DNA of 64,000 bases from Streptomyces oceani (GTDB lineage Bacteria; Actinomycetota; Actinomycetes; Streptomycetales; Streptomycetaceae). The position numbers and the translations under genes are program-made. The DNA lies in contig NZ_LJGU01000113.1 in NCBI RefSeq assembly GCF_001751245.1, forward strand, positions 272,411 to 336,410, read 5' to 3'. Under the pieces are notes generated by a model. It was not told the DNA's origin. It searched no databases and saw only the letters and a program-made list of their open reading frames with translations. Of this stretch, positions 44,329-53,572 are shown one piece after another; the first letter of the stretch is position 1; each line of letters starts with the position of its first letter.

Positions 44329-45200
44329 CGCTCCTCCTCCCTCCCGCACGCCGCCCGGTCGGCCGCGTCGGCCGCGTCGGGTTCGACCGTCCACGGCCGG
44401 ACGGCTGCCCCGTTGGCGCCCGACCCGGCCACCGGTGCCCCTCCGGTTCGGGCACGCTGGCACAGCAGCACCACCGGTGCCGCCAGCGCGGCGATCAGCA
44501 CCGGGACGCCGCCCGGTAGCACCGGCACGAGTACGAGGCCCAACAGCACCGCGAGCACGGCCGTGGCACGCTCCTGCCCAGTCCGCAGCATCGGTGCCAG
44601 CAAGGCCAGGAACACGGCGGGGCCGGCCGCGTCGAGGCCCCACGCCGCCGTGTCACCCAGCGCGGACGCGCCCGCCACGCCGAGCAGCGTGCTGAGGTTC
44701 CACAGCACGTACAACGTGGCCCCGGTGACGAAGAAGCCGATCCGCGCCCTTCGCCGATCCCGCTGGGCGAACGTGACCACACTCGTCTCGTCGATCACCC
44801 ACTGGGCGGCGAGCGGTCGCAGCGGGGCCGGCAGTTGCAGGAGCGACGACAGCCGCAGGCCGTAGAAGGCGTTTCGCACGCCGAGGAAGAGGGCCCCCGC
44901 GGCAGCGGCGAGCGGGGTGCCGCCCGCGGCCACCGCCCCAACCAACGCGAACTGCGACGCTCCCGTGAACACCAGCAGGCTCAGTGCGCAGCTCTGTAGC
45001 ATGCTGAGCCCGGCACCGGCGGCGGTCACCCCGAAGGCGAAGCCGGACAGCCCGACCGCGACGCCCACCCCGAGAGCGTCACGTACGACCGCTCGGTCCG
45101 CTCTACGACGCTCCGTCACCGTCTCCTCCGGCCGGCCGGAAGGCAGCGGCACAGCCATATGCGCGGCCTCGCCGCCGCCGGCGAGGTTCGTATCTGCCAT
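44325..45200 (-). CDS. azlC: AzlC-family branched-chain amino acid exporter subunit
   Basis: 291-residue membrane protein. The AzlC signature appears as GFAFGVTAAGAG, SLLVFTGASQFALVGA and LGVRNAFYGLRLS. The ~25 C-terminal residues are charged. ATG 45200 (MADTNLAGG) is preferred to an upstream in-frame GTG at 45224. It lies 42 bp downstream of an AraC-type regulator on the same strand, a recurrent arrangement for AzlCD. Confidence 0.9.
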   Translation of the reverse strand: MADTNLAGGGEAAHMAVPLPSGRPEETVTERRRADRAVVRDALGVGVAVGLSGFAFGVTAAGAGLSMLQSCALSLLVFTGASQFALVGAVAAGGTPLAAAAGALFLGVRNAFYGLRLSSLLQLPAPLRPLAAQWVIDETSVVTFAQRDRRRARIGFFVTGATLYVLWNLSTLLGVAGASALGDTAAWGLDAAGPAVFLALLAPMLRTGQERATAVLAVLLGLVLVPVLPGGVPVLIAALAAPVVLLCQRARTGGAPVAGSGANGAAVRPWTVEPDAADAADRAACGREEER

Positions 45201-45242
45201 GCCGCCAAGACTACGAACGGCCACCCGTTCAGTTCTTGTACA

Positions 45243-46121
45243 TTATTGCGCCCCTGTGGTCACCCCGTCCTCCCGTCCCGCCCGACGGTCGTCCCCGCCC
45301 TGTAGAACCCGCTCCCGCTGGTACGCCCCGGGCGGGACGCCGACGATCCTGCGGAAGTGCCGGCTCAGATGGGACTGGTCGGTGAAGCCCAGCGCTGGCG
45401 CGACCTCGCCGGGCGGCGTACCGGATTCCAGCAACCTTCTCGCGCGACGTACCCGCGCATCCGTCAACCAAGCGTGCGGCGGCATGCCGTAGCGCTCCCG
45501 AAAGGCTCGCAGCAGCGAGAAGGAGCTGGTGCCGAGGTCCGCCGCGAGTCCCCGCAGGGTGGGCGGGTCCGCCATCCGCTCCTCCAGCGTCGCGCGCACG
45601 TGTTCCGCGTTGCGCGCCCCCGCCGTACGCACCACGCGCCGTGGGAGTGGTCCGCCGTGCCGCCACAGCAGCCGGGCGACGGCCACCCGCAGCAGGCTGT
45701 CGGCGGCCAGGGCGTTACCCTCTTCGGCCGCCCGGTGGACGCCCGCGATGAGCCGGGCCGACTCGACGTCGTCGACCAGCGTCTCGGTGAAGCCGACAGT
45801 GCCGCGCAGCCCCACGGACTCCGCGGCGATCTCGGACACGGTCTCCGCTTCGGGGTAGAGCGTGGCGTAGGCCCAGCCTTCGGGGGTGCCGGCACGAGCG
45901 GTGTGCGGCACCTCCGGGTTGATCATCACCACCTGTCCCGCGACGGTCCGTTCCGTGCCGTGGGGGAGTCCGACCTCCTCCACTCCCGCCGTGACCGCTC
46001 CGAAGACGTAGCCGCTGTGGGTGTGTCGGGGAAACGTCTGGCTGACGTAGCGCGCACGCAGCAGATCGAGCCCGGGCAAGGGCTCGTACCGCCAGTGACG
46101 TGCCCATTCATCCTCGGCCAT
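45243..46121 (-). CDS. AraC-family transcriptional regulator
   Basis: 292-residue regulator with an N-terminal cupin sensor domain (FPRHTHSGYVFGAVTAGVEEV, VVMINPEVPHTARAG) and two C-terminal HTH motifs (LRGLAADLGTSSFSLLRAFRERYGM; PGEVAPALGFTDQSHLSRHFRRIVGVPPG). It heads a likely operon with azlC and azlD and would sense their substrate. It is divergent from lhr, with only 46 bp between the two starts, so both promoters overlap or lie within coding DNA. Confidence 0.9.
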   Translation of the reverse strand: MAEDEWARHWRYEPLPGLDLLRARYVSQTFPRHTHSGYVFGAVTAGVEEVGLPHGTERTVAGQVVMINPEVPHTARAGTPEGWAYATLYPEAETVSEIAAESVGLRGTVGFTETLVDDVESARLIAGVHRAAEEGNALAADSLLRVAVARLLWRHGGPLPRRVVRTAGARNAEHVRATLEERMADPPTLRGLAADLGTSSFSLLRAFRERYGMPPHAWLTDARVRRARRLLESGTPPGEVAPALGFTDQSHLSRHFRRIVGVPPGAYQRERVLQGGDDRRAGREDGVTTGAQ

Positions 46122-46167
46122 GGCTCCATTGTGCGCCGTTGTCAGTGGCGGGGTGCACGATGGGCGC

Positions 46168-49100
46168 ATGTCCGAGAACCCCGGAGCCGGCACAGCGGTG
46201 CTGGATCTCTTCTCCCCCGCGACCCGCGGTTGGTTCACGGGTGCGTTCGCCGCGCCCACAGCCGCGCAGGAGGGCGCGTGGCGAGCCCTGGCCGAGGAAT
46301 CGGACGCGTTGGTCGTCGCTCCCACCGGCTCCGGGAAGACGCTCGCGGCGTTCCTCGCTTCGCTGGACCGGCTGGCCGCCGTTCCTCCGCCGGCCGACCC
46401 GCTCAAGCGCTGCCGGGTGTTGTACGTCTCCCCGCTCAAGGCGCTCGCCGTGGATATCGAGCGGAATCTGCGCAGCCCCCTCACCGGCATCCGGCAGGAG
46501 TCCGTACGGTTGGGTCTGCCGGAGCCGGACATCCGGGTCGGCATCCGCTCCGGGGACACCACGGCCACGGAGCGCCGAGCCATCGCGCGACGCCCACCGG
46601 ACATCCTGATCACCACCCCGGAATCGCTGTTCCTCATGCTGACCTCCGCCTCCCGGGAAGCGCTGTCCGGGGTCGAGACGGTGATCGTGGACGAGGTGCA
46701 CGCCGTGGCGGGCACCAAGCGGGGCGCGCATCTGGCCCTGTCGCTGGAGCGGTTGGACGCGCTCCTCGCCGGCCCGGCTCGGCGGATCGGACTGTCCGCG
46801 ACGGTCCGCCCGGTCGACGAGGTCGCCCGCTTCCTCTCCCCGCGACGCCAGGCGACCGTCGTGCAGCCACCCGCAGGCAAGGAGTTCGATCTCTCGGTGG
46901 TGGTGCCAGTGGAGGACATGGGCGAGTTGAGCGGCGCCCCCGCACCAGGCACGGACGCCGCCGGCGATCGCCCCTCCATCTGGCCGTCGGTGGAGGAGCG
47001 GATCACGGATCTCATCCAGGAGCACCGCTCCACGATCGTCTTCGCCAACTCCCGGCGACTGGCCGAACGGCTCTGCAACCGGCTGAACGAGATCGCCTAC
47101 GAGCGGGCGACCGGCGAGCCGTTGCCCGAGCACCACTCGCCCGCCGAGCTGATGGCCGAGGCCGGAGCGGCGGCCGGCGCGCCCCCCGTTCTAGCCCGGG
47201 CGCACCATGGCTCGGTTGCCAAGGAGCAGCGAGCACAGGTCGAGGAGGACCTCAAGGCCGGGCGGCTGCCCTCCGTCGTGGCGACCTCCAGTCTGGAGTT
47301 GGGCATCGACATGGGCGCGGTCGACCTGGTCATCCAGGTCGAGTCGCCGCCTTCGGTGGCTTCCGGCCTTCAGCGGGTCGGCAGGGCCGGTCACCAGGTC
47401 GGGGCGCTGTCCGCGGGCGTGGTCTTCCCGAAGTACCGAGGCGACCTGGTGCAGGCGGCCGTGGTCACGGAACGGATGCGGGAAGGCGCGATCGAGGCGC
47501 TCCGCGTTCCCTCCAACCCACTGGACGTCCTCGCCCAGCAGCTGGTCGCCATGACAGCCATGGACACCTGGGACGTGGACGAGCTGCTGGGGCTCGTGCG
47601 CCGGGCCGCGCCGTTCTCCGCGCTCCCGGACTCGGCGTACACCTCGGTGTTGGACATGCTCGCGGGCCGTTATCCCTCGGACGCCTTCGCCGAGTTGCGT
47701 CCGCGGGTGGTGTGGGACCGGGTGGCGCACACGGTCAGCGCCCGGCCCGGCGCCCAACGGCTCGCGGTCACCTCCGGCGGCACGATCCCCGACCGCGGAC
47801 TCTACGGCGTCTTCCTCGCCGGCGCCGATCCGCGGAAGGGCGGCGGGCGAGTCGGAGAGCTGGACGAGGAGATGGTGTACGAGTCCCGGGTCGGTGACGT
47901 GTTCACCCTGGGCACCACCTCCTGGCGGATCGAGGACATCACCAGGGACCGTGTCCTGGTGTCGCCCGCTCCCGGAGTGCCGGGCAAGCTGCCGTTCTGG
48001 AAGGGCGACCAACTGGGCCGACCCCTCGAGCTGGGCCGTGCGCTCGGCGGGTTCCTGCGCGAGATCGGCGGACTGGCGCCTGAGGAGGCGCAGGGCCGGC
48101 TCGCCGCCGCCGGCCTCGACGAGTCGGCCGCGCGTAACGTCCTGACCTACCTCGCGGAGCAGCGCGCGGCCTGCGGCCACGTTCCAGACGACCGCACGAT
48201 CGTGGTGGAGCGTTTCCGCGACGAACTGGGCGACTGGCGCGTCGTCGTCCACTCCCCCTTCGGCGCGCAGGTGCACGCGCCGTGGGCACTGGCCGTCGGC
48301 GCCCGGTTGACCGAGCGGTACGGCCTGGACGCACAGATCATGCACGCGGACGACGGCCTGGTGTTGCGTCTGCCGGACTCCGACCTGTTGGGGCTGGATC
48401 TGCCCGAGGAGAGACCCGGTGGCGATCGGTCGTACGACGCCGACCAGGCCCCGGTGGGCGTCGCGGACGTGCTGCTGGACAAGGGCGAGGTCGACCAGGT
48501 CGTCACCGACCAGGTCGGCGGTTCCGCGCTGTTCGCCGCGCGCTTCCGGGAGTGCGCCGCCCGAGCCCTGCTGCTGCCACGCCGCGATCCGGGAAAGCGC
48601 ACGCCGCTGTGGCAGCAGCGCCAGCGAGCCTCCCAGCTCCTGCAGGTGGCGAGCGAGTTCGGGTCGTTCCCGATCGTCCTGGAGGCCGTCCGGGAGTGTC
48701 TCCAGGACGTCTTCGACGTGCCAGGGCTGACCGAGCTGATGGCGGACGTCGAGGCCCGCCGGGTCCGCGTGCTCGAAGTGACCACGGCGGAGCCCTCCCC
48801 CTTCGCCCGGTCCCTGCTGTTCGGGTATGTGGCGCAGTATCTGTACGAGGGCGACTCGCCCCTCGCGGAACGCCGCGCCGCCGCGCTCTCCCTGGATTCC
48901 CGGCTGTTGGCCGAGCTCCTCGGGCAGGCGGAGTTGCGGGAGCTGCTGGACACGGACGTACTGACCTCCCTGGAGCGGGAGTTGCAGTGGCTCGGTAAGG
49001 AGCGCCGGATCAGAGGCGCCGAGGGCGTGGCGGACGTGCTGCGCCTGTTGGGACCACTGACGGACGAGGAGCTGACGGAGCGCGACGCCTCCCCGGAGTG

Positions 49101-50847
49101 GGCCGAGGAGCTGCGGAGGACGCGCCGTGCGATCCGGGTCCGGATCGCCGCTCGGGACCACTGGGCGGCGATCGAGGACGCCGGCCGGCTCCGGGACGCG
49201 CTGGGGGCCGCACTGCCGGTGGGGGTGCCGGAGGCCTTCACGGAACCGGTGCGGGACCCGCTCGGCGACCTGCTGGCTCGATTCGCCCGTACGCACGGCC
49301 CGTTCACCTCCGCGGAGGCCGCCGACCGCTTCGGTGTCGGCGAGGCGGTCGCGGACGGCGTCCTGCATCGGCTCGCCGCCGACGGCCACCTGGTGCAGGG
49401 GGAGTTCCACCCCGCTGGAGTCGGCCAGGAGTGGTGCGACGCCACCGTGCTGCGCCGTCTCCGACGTCGCTCGCTGGCCGCTCTCCGCGCCGAGCTGGAG
49501 CCGGCGCCACCGACCGCCTTGGCGGCCTTCCTGCCCTCCTGGCAGCACCTGGGCACGGGCAGTCTGCACGGCATCGACGGTCTGCTGCGCGCGATCGAGC
49601 AGCTCCAGGGAGCTCCCGTACCAGCCTCCGCGCTGGAGAAGCTCGTCCTGCCCGGGCGCGTGCGGGGGTACGCTCCCGCGCTCTTGGACGAGCTGACCGT
49701 GGCGGGCGAGGTCGTGTGGGCCGGAGCGGGCGCACTCTCCGGGAAGGACGGTTGGATCTCGCTGTATCCCGCCGACACGGCGCCCCTGCTGTTGCCGTCC
49801 CCTCTCCCGCTGGAGGTGTCTCCCCTGCACCAAGCGGTGCTGGACGCGCTGCACGGCGGGTACGGCCTGTTCTTCCGACAGATCGCCGACCAGGTTCGCG
49901 CGACTCACCCGGAGGTGACCGAAGCGCGACTCGTCGAGGTGATCTGGGAGTTGGCGTGGTCCGGCCAGCTCACGAACGACACGGTGGCGCCCCTGCGGGC
50001 GTTTCTTGGCTCCGGGCGCACCTCGGGCTCGACCGCGCATCGGGCCAAGCGTGCCGTGCCACGTGGCCGGTACGGCTCGCTGACGGGCAGCACCCGTCCC
50101 ACCACCGCGCGGAACGGTCCTCCCACCGTGGCCGGCCGGTGGTCGCTGCTTCCCGCGCCGGCGCAGGACCCCACGCACCGCGCGCACGCACTCGCACGGA
50201 CACTCCTGGACCGGCATGGTGTGGTCACCCGTGGCGCGGTGCAAGCCGAAGGAGTGGCGGGGGGATTCTCCGCGGCCTATCGGGTGTTGGCCGCGTTCGA
50301 GGAGAGTGGTCAGGCCCGACGGGGGTACGTCGTCGAGGGGCTCGGGGCCGCTCAGTTCGCCATGGACGGCGCCGTCGACAGGTTGCGTGCCACACGTCAG
50401 GCACGGGAGCGCGAGGCGTCGACCGTGCCCGGCCAGCACCATGACCCCTCCTCAGGCGTCCTGGTCATGGCTGCCGCTGATCCGGCGAACGCCTACGGTG
50501 CCGCGCTGCCCTGGCCCGAGCCACCCGTCGGCGCCGGGCACAAACCCGGGCGGAAGGCGGGTTCGTTGGTGGTCCTGCTGGACGGGCGGCTGGTGTTCTA
50601 CCTGGAGCGTGGTGGTCGTACGTTGCTCGCGTGGTCCGGCTCCGCGGAGCCGGGTCAGGAGCAGGATGACGAGCGAGGCTTCCGCGCGGCGGCCGAAGGG
50701 TTGGTCCGCGCGGCGCAGGCCGGGACCCTCGACACCCTCACCATCGAACGGATCAACGGTGAACCGGCGCTCACGGCGTCACTCGCCGTGTTCCTGGAGG
50801 CGGCGGGCTTCCACGCCACACCACGAGGTTGGCGTGTCCGCGCTTGA
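46168..50847 (+). CDS. lhr: Lhr-type DEAD/DEAH superfamily 2 helicase
   Basis: 1559-residue large helicase-related protein, a 3'-5' DNA helicase active on RNA:DNA hybrids, with a DNA-damage role in mycobacteria. Walker A APTGSGKT, DExH box IVDEVHAVAGTKRG, motif III LSATVRP, motif VI GLQRVGRAGHQ, then the Lhr core (winged helix and Lhr-specific domain) and a long C-terminal extension, typical of the actinobacterial long form. ATG 46168 fits the family. It is followed by an Nei-type glycosylase 146 bp downstream, consistent with a repair pair. Confidence 0.95.
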   Translation: MSENPGAGTAVLDLFSPATRGWFTGAFAAPTAAQEGAWRALAEESDALVVAPTGSGKTLAAFLASLDRLAAVPPPADPLKRCRVLYVSPLKALAVDIERNLRSPLTGIRQESVRLGLPEPDIRVGIRSGDTTATERRAIARRPPDILITTPESLFLMLTSASREALSGVETVIVDEVHAVAGTKRGAHLALSLERLDALLAGPARRIGLSATVRPVDEVARFLSPRRQATVVQPPAGKEFDLSVVVPVEDMGELSGAPAPGTDAAGDRPSIWPSVEERITDLIQEHRSTIVFANSRRLAERLCNRLNEIAYERATGEPLPEHHSPAELMAEAGAAAGAPPVLARAHHGSVAKEQRAQVEEDLKAGRLPSVVATSSLELGIDMGAVDLVIQVESPPSVASGLQRVGRAGHQVGALSAGVVFPKYRGDLVQAAVVTERMREGAIEALRVPSNPLDVLAQQLVAMTAMDTWDVDELLGLVRRAAPFSALPDSAYTSVLDMLAGRYPSDAFAELRPRVVWDRVAHTVSARPGAQRLAVTSGGTIPDRGLYGVFLAGADPRKGGGRVGELDEEMVYESRVGDVFTLGTTSWRIEDITRDRVLVSPAPGVPGKLPFWKGDQLGRPLELGRALGGFLREIGGLAPEEAQGRLAAAGLDESAARNVLTYLAEQRAACGHVPDDRTIVVERFRDELGDWRVVVHSPFGAQVHAPWALAVGARLTERYGLDAQIMHADDGLVLRLPDSDLLGLDLPEERPGGDRSYDADQAPVGVADVLLDKGEVDQVVTDQVGGSALFAARFRECAARALLLPRRDPGKRTPLWQQRQRASQLLQVASEFGSFPIVLEAVRECLQDVFDVPGLTELMADVEARRVRVLEVTTAEPSPFARSLLFGYVAQYLYEGDSPLAERRAAALSLDSRLLAELLGQAELRELLDTDVLTSLERELQWLGKERRIRGAEGVADVLRLLGPLTDEELTERDASPEWAEELRRTRRAIRVRIAARDHWAAIEDAGRLRDALGAALPVGVPEAFTEPVRDPLGDLLARFARTHGPFTSAEAADRFGVGEAVADGVLHRLAADGHLVQGEFHPAGVGQEWCDATVLRRLRRRSLAALRAELEPAPPTALAAFLPSWQHLGTGSLHGIDGLLRAIEQLQGAPVPASALEKLVLPGRVRGYAPALLDELTVAGEVVWAGAGALSGKDGWISLYPADTAPLLLPSPLPLEVSPLHQAVLDALHGGYGLFFRQIADQVRATHPEVTEARLVEVIWELAWSGQLTNDTVAPLRAFLGSGRTSGSTAHRAKRAVPRGRYGSLTGSTRPTTARNGPPTVAGRWSLLPAPAQDPTHRAHALARTLLDRHGVVTRGAVQAEGVAGGFSAAYRVLAAFEESGQARRGYVVEGLGAAQFAMDGAVDRLRATRQAREREASTVPGQHHDPSSGVLVMAAADPANAYGAALPWPEPPVGAGHKPGRKAGSLVVLLDGRLVFYLERGGRTLLAWSGSAEPGQEQDDERGFRAAAEGLVRAAQAGTLDTLTIERINGEPALTASLAVFLEAAGFHATPRGWRVRA

Positions 50848-50993
50848 CCCCGACAGCGTCAGCCGACGCGTCGGCCCGGCCCGCGTGCAAATACCACGTC
50901 GGCCAACACGGTTGGGCGATCGCACCGGCGCCCCGCCGGCGCCGGGTGCAGGAGCGCACCACGGTTCCGCGAGCGCTGCCGCACCATGGGCCC

Positions 50994-51782
50994 ATGCCTG
51001 AGGGAGACACTGTCTGGCGGACCGCACACGAACTCCACCGCGCGTTGTCCGGTGTAACACTCGTCCGCGCAGAACTGCGGGTGCCCGAGCTGGCCACCAC
51101 GGAACTGACCGGTTGCCTCGTGCGGGAGGTCGTGCCACGCGGCAAGCACCTGCTGGCCCGATTGGACAACGACCGCACCCTGCACTCTCATCTCGGCATG
51201 GACGGCGCCTGGCGCGTGCGTGCCGTGGGCCAGCGGCCGGCGGGCGGCCCCGCTCATGAGCTACGGGCGATCCTGGGGACCCGTACCCGGACCGCGTACG
51301 GTTACCGGCTGCGGCGACTCGAACTGCTCCCCACCGCATGGGAGGACCGAGCCGTGGGCCATCTCGGACCGGATCTGCTGAGCACCTGCTTCGACGCTCA
51401 TGAGGCCACCCGCCGGTTGTGCTCGGACCCCTCCAGAGCGCTCGGCGAGGCCCTCCTGGATCAGCGGAACGTAGCCGGTATCGGCAACGTGTACCGTTCG
51501 GAACTGTGCTTCCTCGCGCGCCTGCGGCCGGACGCCGCCGTCGGTGACCTCGCCGATCCGGCTTCGCTGCTCGCCCTCGCACGAAGGCTGTTGGCAAGCA
51601 ATCGGAACCAACTCGCACGGTCCACCACCGGCGAGCGTCAACGTGGGCGCATGCTCTGGGTGTACGGCCGTGCGCACCGGCCCTGCCTCCGCTGCGGGAC
51701 CCCCATCCAGACCGGCCAACTCGGCCCCGCGCCGGAGCGCCGTGTGGCCTACTGGTGCCCCCGATGCCAACCGAAGTCGTAA
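50994..51782 (+). CDS. Fpg/Nei family DNA glycosylase (Nei-like)
   Basis: 262-residue base-excision glycosylase/AP lyase. The catalytic Pro2-Glu3 start (MPEGDTVWRTAHELHRAL) is of the Nei type, which is why ATG 50994 is certain. RLRRLELLPT and the H2TH region (LLDQRNVAGIGNVYRSELCFLA) follow, and the C-terminal zinc finger is CLRCGTPI...YWCPRCQ. Lys 53-type residue is seen in RGKHLLARL. Downstream of lhr in the same direction. Confidence 0.93.
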   Translation: MPEGDTVWRTAHELHRALSGVTLVRAELRVPELATTELTGCLVREVVPRGKHLLARLDNDRTLHSHLGMDGAWRVRAVGQRPAGGPAHELRAILGTRTRTAYGYRLRRLELLPTAWEDRAVGHLGPDLLSTCFDAHEATRRLCSDPSRALGEALLDQRNVAGIGNVYRSELCFLARLRPDAAVGDLADPASLLALARRLLASNRNQLARSTTGERQRGRMLWVYGRAHRPCLRCGTPIQTGQLGPAPERRVAYWCPRCQPKS

Positions 51783-51818
51783 TCTTGGCTGACCGGGGGC
51801 GGAACCATGCGCCAGCGC

Positions 51819-52211
51819 TCAGGCTGCGACGACATCCACTGCCTCGGCCGGCGCCTTGATGGTGACTCTCTCCTCCGGGACGCCGGTGACCGAGGTCACG
51901 GAGGTCATGTGCTCGATGGGATTGAGCACCGATCGCATCGGCGCCGGCACGGTGTCGCTGGCCGCGGACTCCGCGAGCTCGGCGAGCGCGAGTTCGTCCC
52001 CCACCTCACGCATGACTTCCGACATACGGACGTCCAATGCCTCACAAATCGATGACAACAGCTCGGAGGAGGCTTCCTTCTGGCCTCTTTCCACCTCGGA
52101 CAGGTAACCAAGCGAAACCCGTGCGGACGAAGAGACTTCGCGTAGGGTCCGGCCCTGGCGTTGGCGCTGCCGACGCAGCACGTCACCCAACAGGCGACGG
52201 AGCAGAATCAT
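51819..52211 (-). CDS. clgR: Clp gene regulator ClgR
   Basis: 130-residue XRE-family activator of clpP1clpP2, clpC and lon genes in actinobacteria. The HTH region is [39 protein letters not shown]. It ends in DVVAA; the C-terminal Ala-Ala is the degron by which ClpP removes ClgR. ATG 52211 follows GGGAGGAG, an excellent ribosome site, so longer starts to 52274 are discarded. It converges with the Nei-type gene 36 bp away. Confidence 0.93.
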   Translation of the reverse strand: MILLRRLLGDVLRRQRQRQGRTLREVSSSARVSLGYLSEVERGQKEASSELLSSICEALDVRMSEVMREVGDELALAELAESAASDTVPAPMRSVLNPIEHMTSVTSVTGVPEERVTIKAPAEAVDVVAA

Positions 52212-52301
52212 CGGTGCTCCTCCCTCTAGTACGCGCGACGTCATCTGCGTGCCCCGAACTGCGCGGCCCCACACTGACTGATCATGCGGCTCACCAAGGG
52301 G

Positions 52302-52313
52302 CTGGGCCTAGGC
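52302..52313. promoter_or_regulatory. 12-bp palindrome upstream of clgR
   Basis: GGGCCTAGGCCC, a perfect dyad ~91-102 bp before the clgR ATG in the cinA-clgR gap. It could bind a regulator of clgR; it does not match the ClgR box I know (GTTCGC N5 GCGAAC-like). Confidence 0.35.
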
Positions 52314-52342
52314 CCGTCATCCTTCATACCCCACCGTACCCT

Positions 52343-52366
52343 CTCCCGCGCAGGCAGCGCGGGGAG
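52343..52366 (-). terminator. Terminator-like hairpin after cinA
   Basis: CTCCCGCGC (52343-52351) pairs with GCGCGGGGAG (52357-52366) with one bulged G and a 5-nt loop, downstream of cinA on the minus strand. Confidence 0.5.
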
Positions 52367-52431
52367 CGATCTCGTGTTCACTCAGGGCTGCAAACATCCA
52401 TCCTCCCCTTGGTGTTCCCGATCCTCCCCGC

Positions 52432-52932
52432 TCAGTTGTCGACCAATTCGTGCCACAAGAGTCGAAGACCCGCCAGTACCGTGTCCGCCCTGATCCGCTC
52501 GCGGCTCCCGGTCAACCGCAGCTCGCCCAACCCCTCCGTACCCCACGGGGCGGCGACGGCCACGAAGACCGTGCCCACCGGCTGGCCGTCCTGTGGCTCC
52601 GGGCCGGCCACCCCGGTGGTCGAGAGGCCCCAGTCAGCGCTCAGCGCGCGGCGCACGCCCCGTGCCATGGCGTGTGCCACCTCGGCATCCACCGCGCCAC
52701 GCGCCTCCAGCAGGGTCTGCTCCACTCCCAGGACATCGTGCTTCAACTCGGTGGAGTAGGCCGTGACGGAGCCACGAAAGGCGCGGGACGCGCCTGGCAC
52801 CTCCGTCATACGAGCCGCCACCAGCCCGCCCGTCAGCGACTCCGCGACCGCCACGGTCTGTCCACGCTCGACCAGCCGCCCCAGAATCCGCCCGGCGAGG
52901 TCCGCGTCCGCGCCGGCGGGTTCATCGCTCAC
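52432..52932 (-). CDS. cinA: CinA-family nicotinamide-nucleotide amidohydrolase (PncC)
   Basis: 166-residue stand-alone CinA C-terminal domain, which hydrolyses NMN to nicotinate mononucleotide and recycles NAD breakdown products. Signature AESLTGGLVAARMTEVPGASRAFRGSVTAYS, with STTGVAGPEPQDGQPVGTVF following. GTG 52932 overlaps the pgsA stop by 11 bases, so cinA is cotranslated with pgsA and rimO. Confidence 0.92.
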   Translation of the reverse strand: MSDEPAGADADLAGRILGRLVERGQTVAVAESLTGGLVAARMTEVPGASRAFRGSVTAYSTELKHDVLGVEQTLLEARGAVDAEVAHAMARGVRRALSADWGLSTTGVAGPEPQDGQPVGTVFVAVAAPWGTEGLGELRLTGSRERIRADTVLAGLRLLWHELVDN

Positions 52933-53572
52933 GCGACTCCTCCAGAGCCGCTCGTCCGGATCGGCGCAGGGCGACCGCCTGACGTACGTAGTCCAGGCCG
53001 GTACCGACGGTCAGGAGCACCGCGAGCCCCATGACCCACCAGCGCAGGGAAGCCAGTGGCCCGGTCAGCGCGAGGACGTACATACCCACTGCCACGCCCT
53101 GCGCCAGGGTCTTGAGCTTCCCTCCCCGACTGGCCGGGATCACGCCGTGCTTGATCACCCAGAAGCGCATCGCCGTGATGCCCAACTCCCGCACCAGGAT
53201 GACGGCGGTCACCCACCACGGAAGGTCGCCGAGCACCGACAGGCAGATGAGCGCCGCGCTCATGATCGCTTTGTCCGCGATCGGGTCGGCGAGCTTCCCG
53301 AAGTCGGTCACGAGGTCATAGCGTCGCGCAAGCTCACCGTCGAACAGGTCCGTGATCATCGCCACGGTGAAGGCCGCCCAGGCGAACGCGCGCCACACCG
53401 GGTCGTGCCCGCCACCCGCGAGCATCAAGAAGACGAAGGCCGGAACCAGCAGCAGTCGCGCCATGGTGAGGAGGTTGGCGACGTTCCACAGGCTGACATG
53501 GCGTGCGGTGGACGCTGCGTTCGGCCTGGGCACCGAACCACCACCAGTTGTGGAGGCCGGCACTCCGGTCAT
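52922..53572 (-). CDS. pgsA: CDP-diacylglycerol-glycerol-3-phosphate 3-phosphatidyltransferase
   Basis: 216-residue membrane enzyme making phosphatidylglycerophosphate, the committed step to phosphatidylglycerol and cardiolipin. The CDP-alcohol phosphotransferase motif D-x2-DG-x2-AR-x8-G-x3-D-x3-D is intact in [20 protein letters not shown] and LADPIADK. Four to five membrane spans. ATG 53572 overlaps the rimO stop (ATGA). Confidence 0.93.
   Translation of the reverse strand: MTGVPASTTGGGSVPRPNAASTARHVSLWNVANLLTMARLLLVPAFVFLMLAGGGHDPVWRAFAWAAFTVAMITDLFDGELARRYDLVTDFGKLADPIADKAIMSAALICLSVLGDLPWWVTAVILVRELGITAMRFWVIKHGVIPASRGGKLKTLAQGVAVGMYVLALTGPLASLRWWVMGLAVLLTVGTGLDYVRQAVALRRSGRAALEESRER

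Noticed and set aside
47191..50442. 1083-codon minus-strand frame opposite lhr
   Set aside because: Arg/Gln/His-rich composition without domains; it mirrors the lhr codon pattern.
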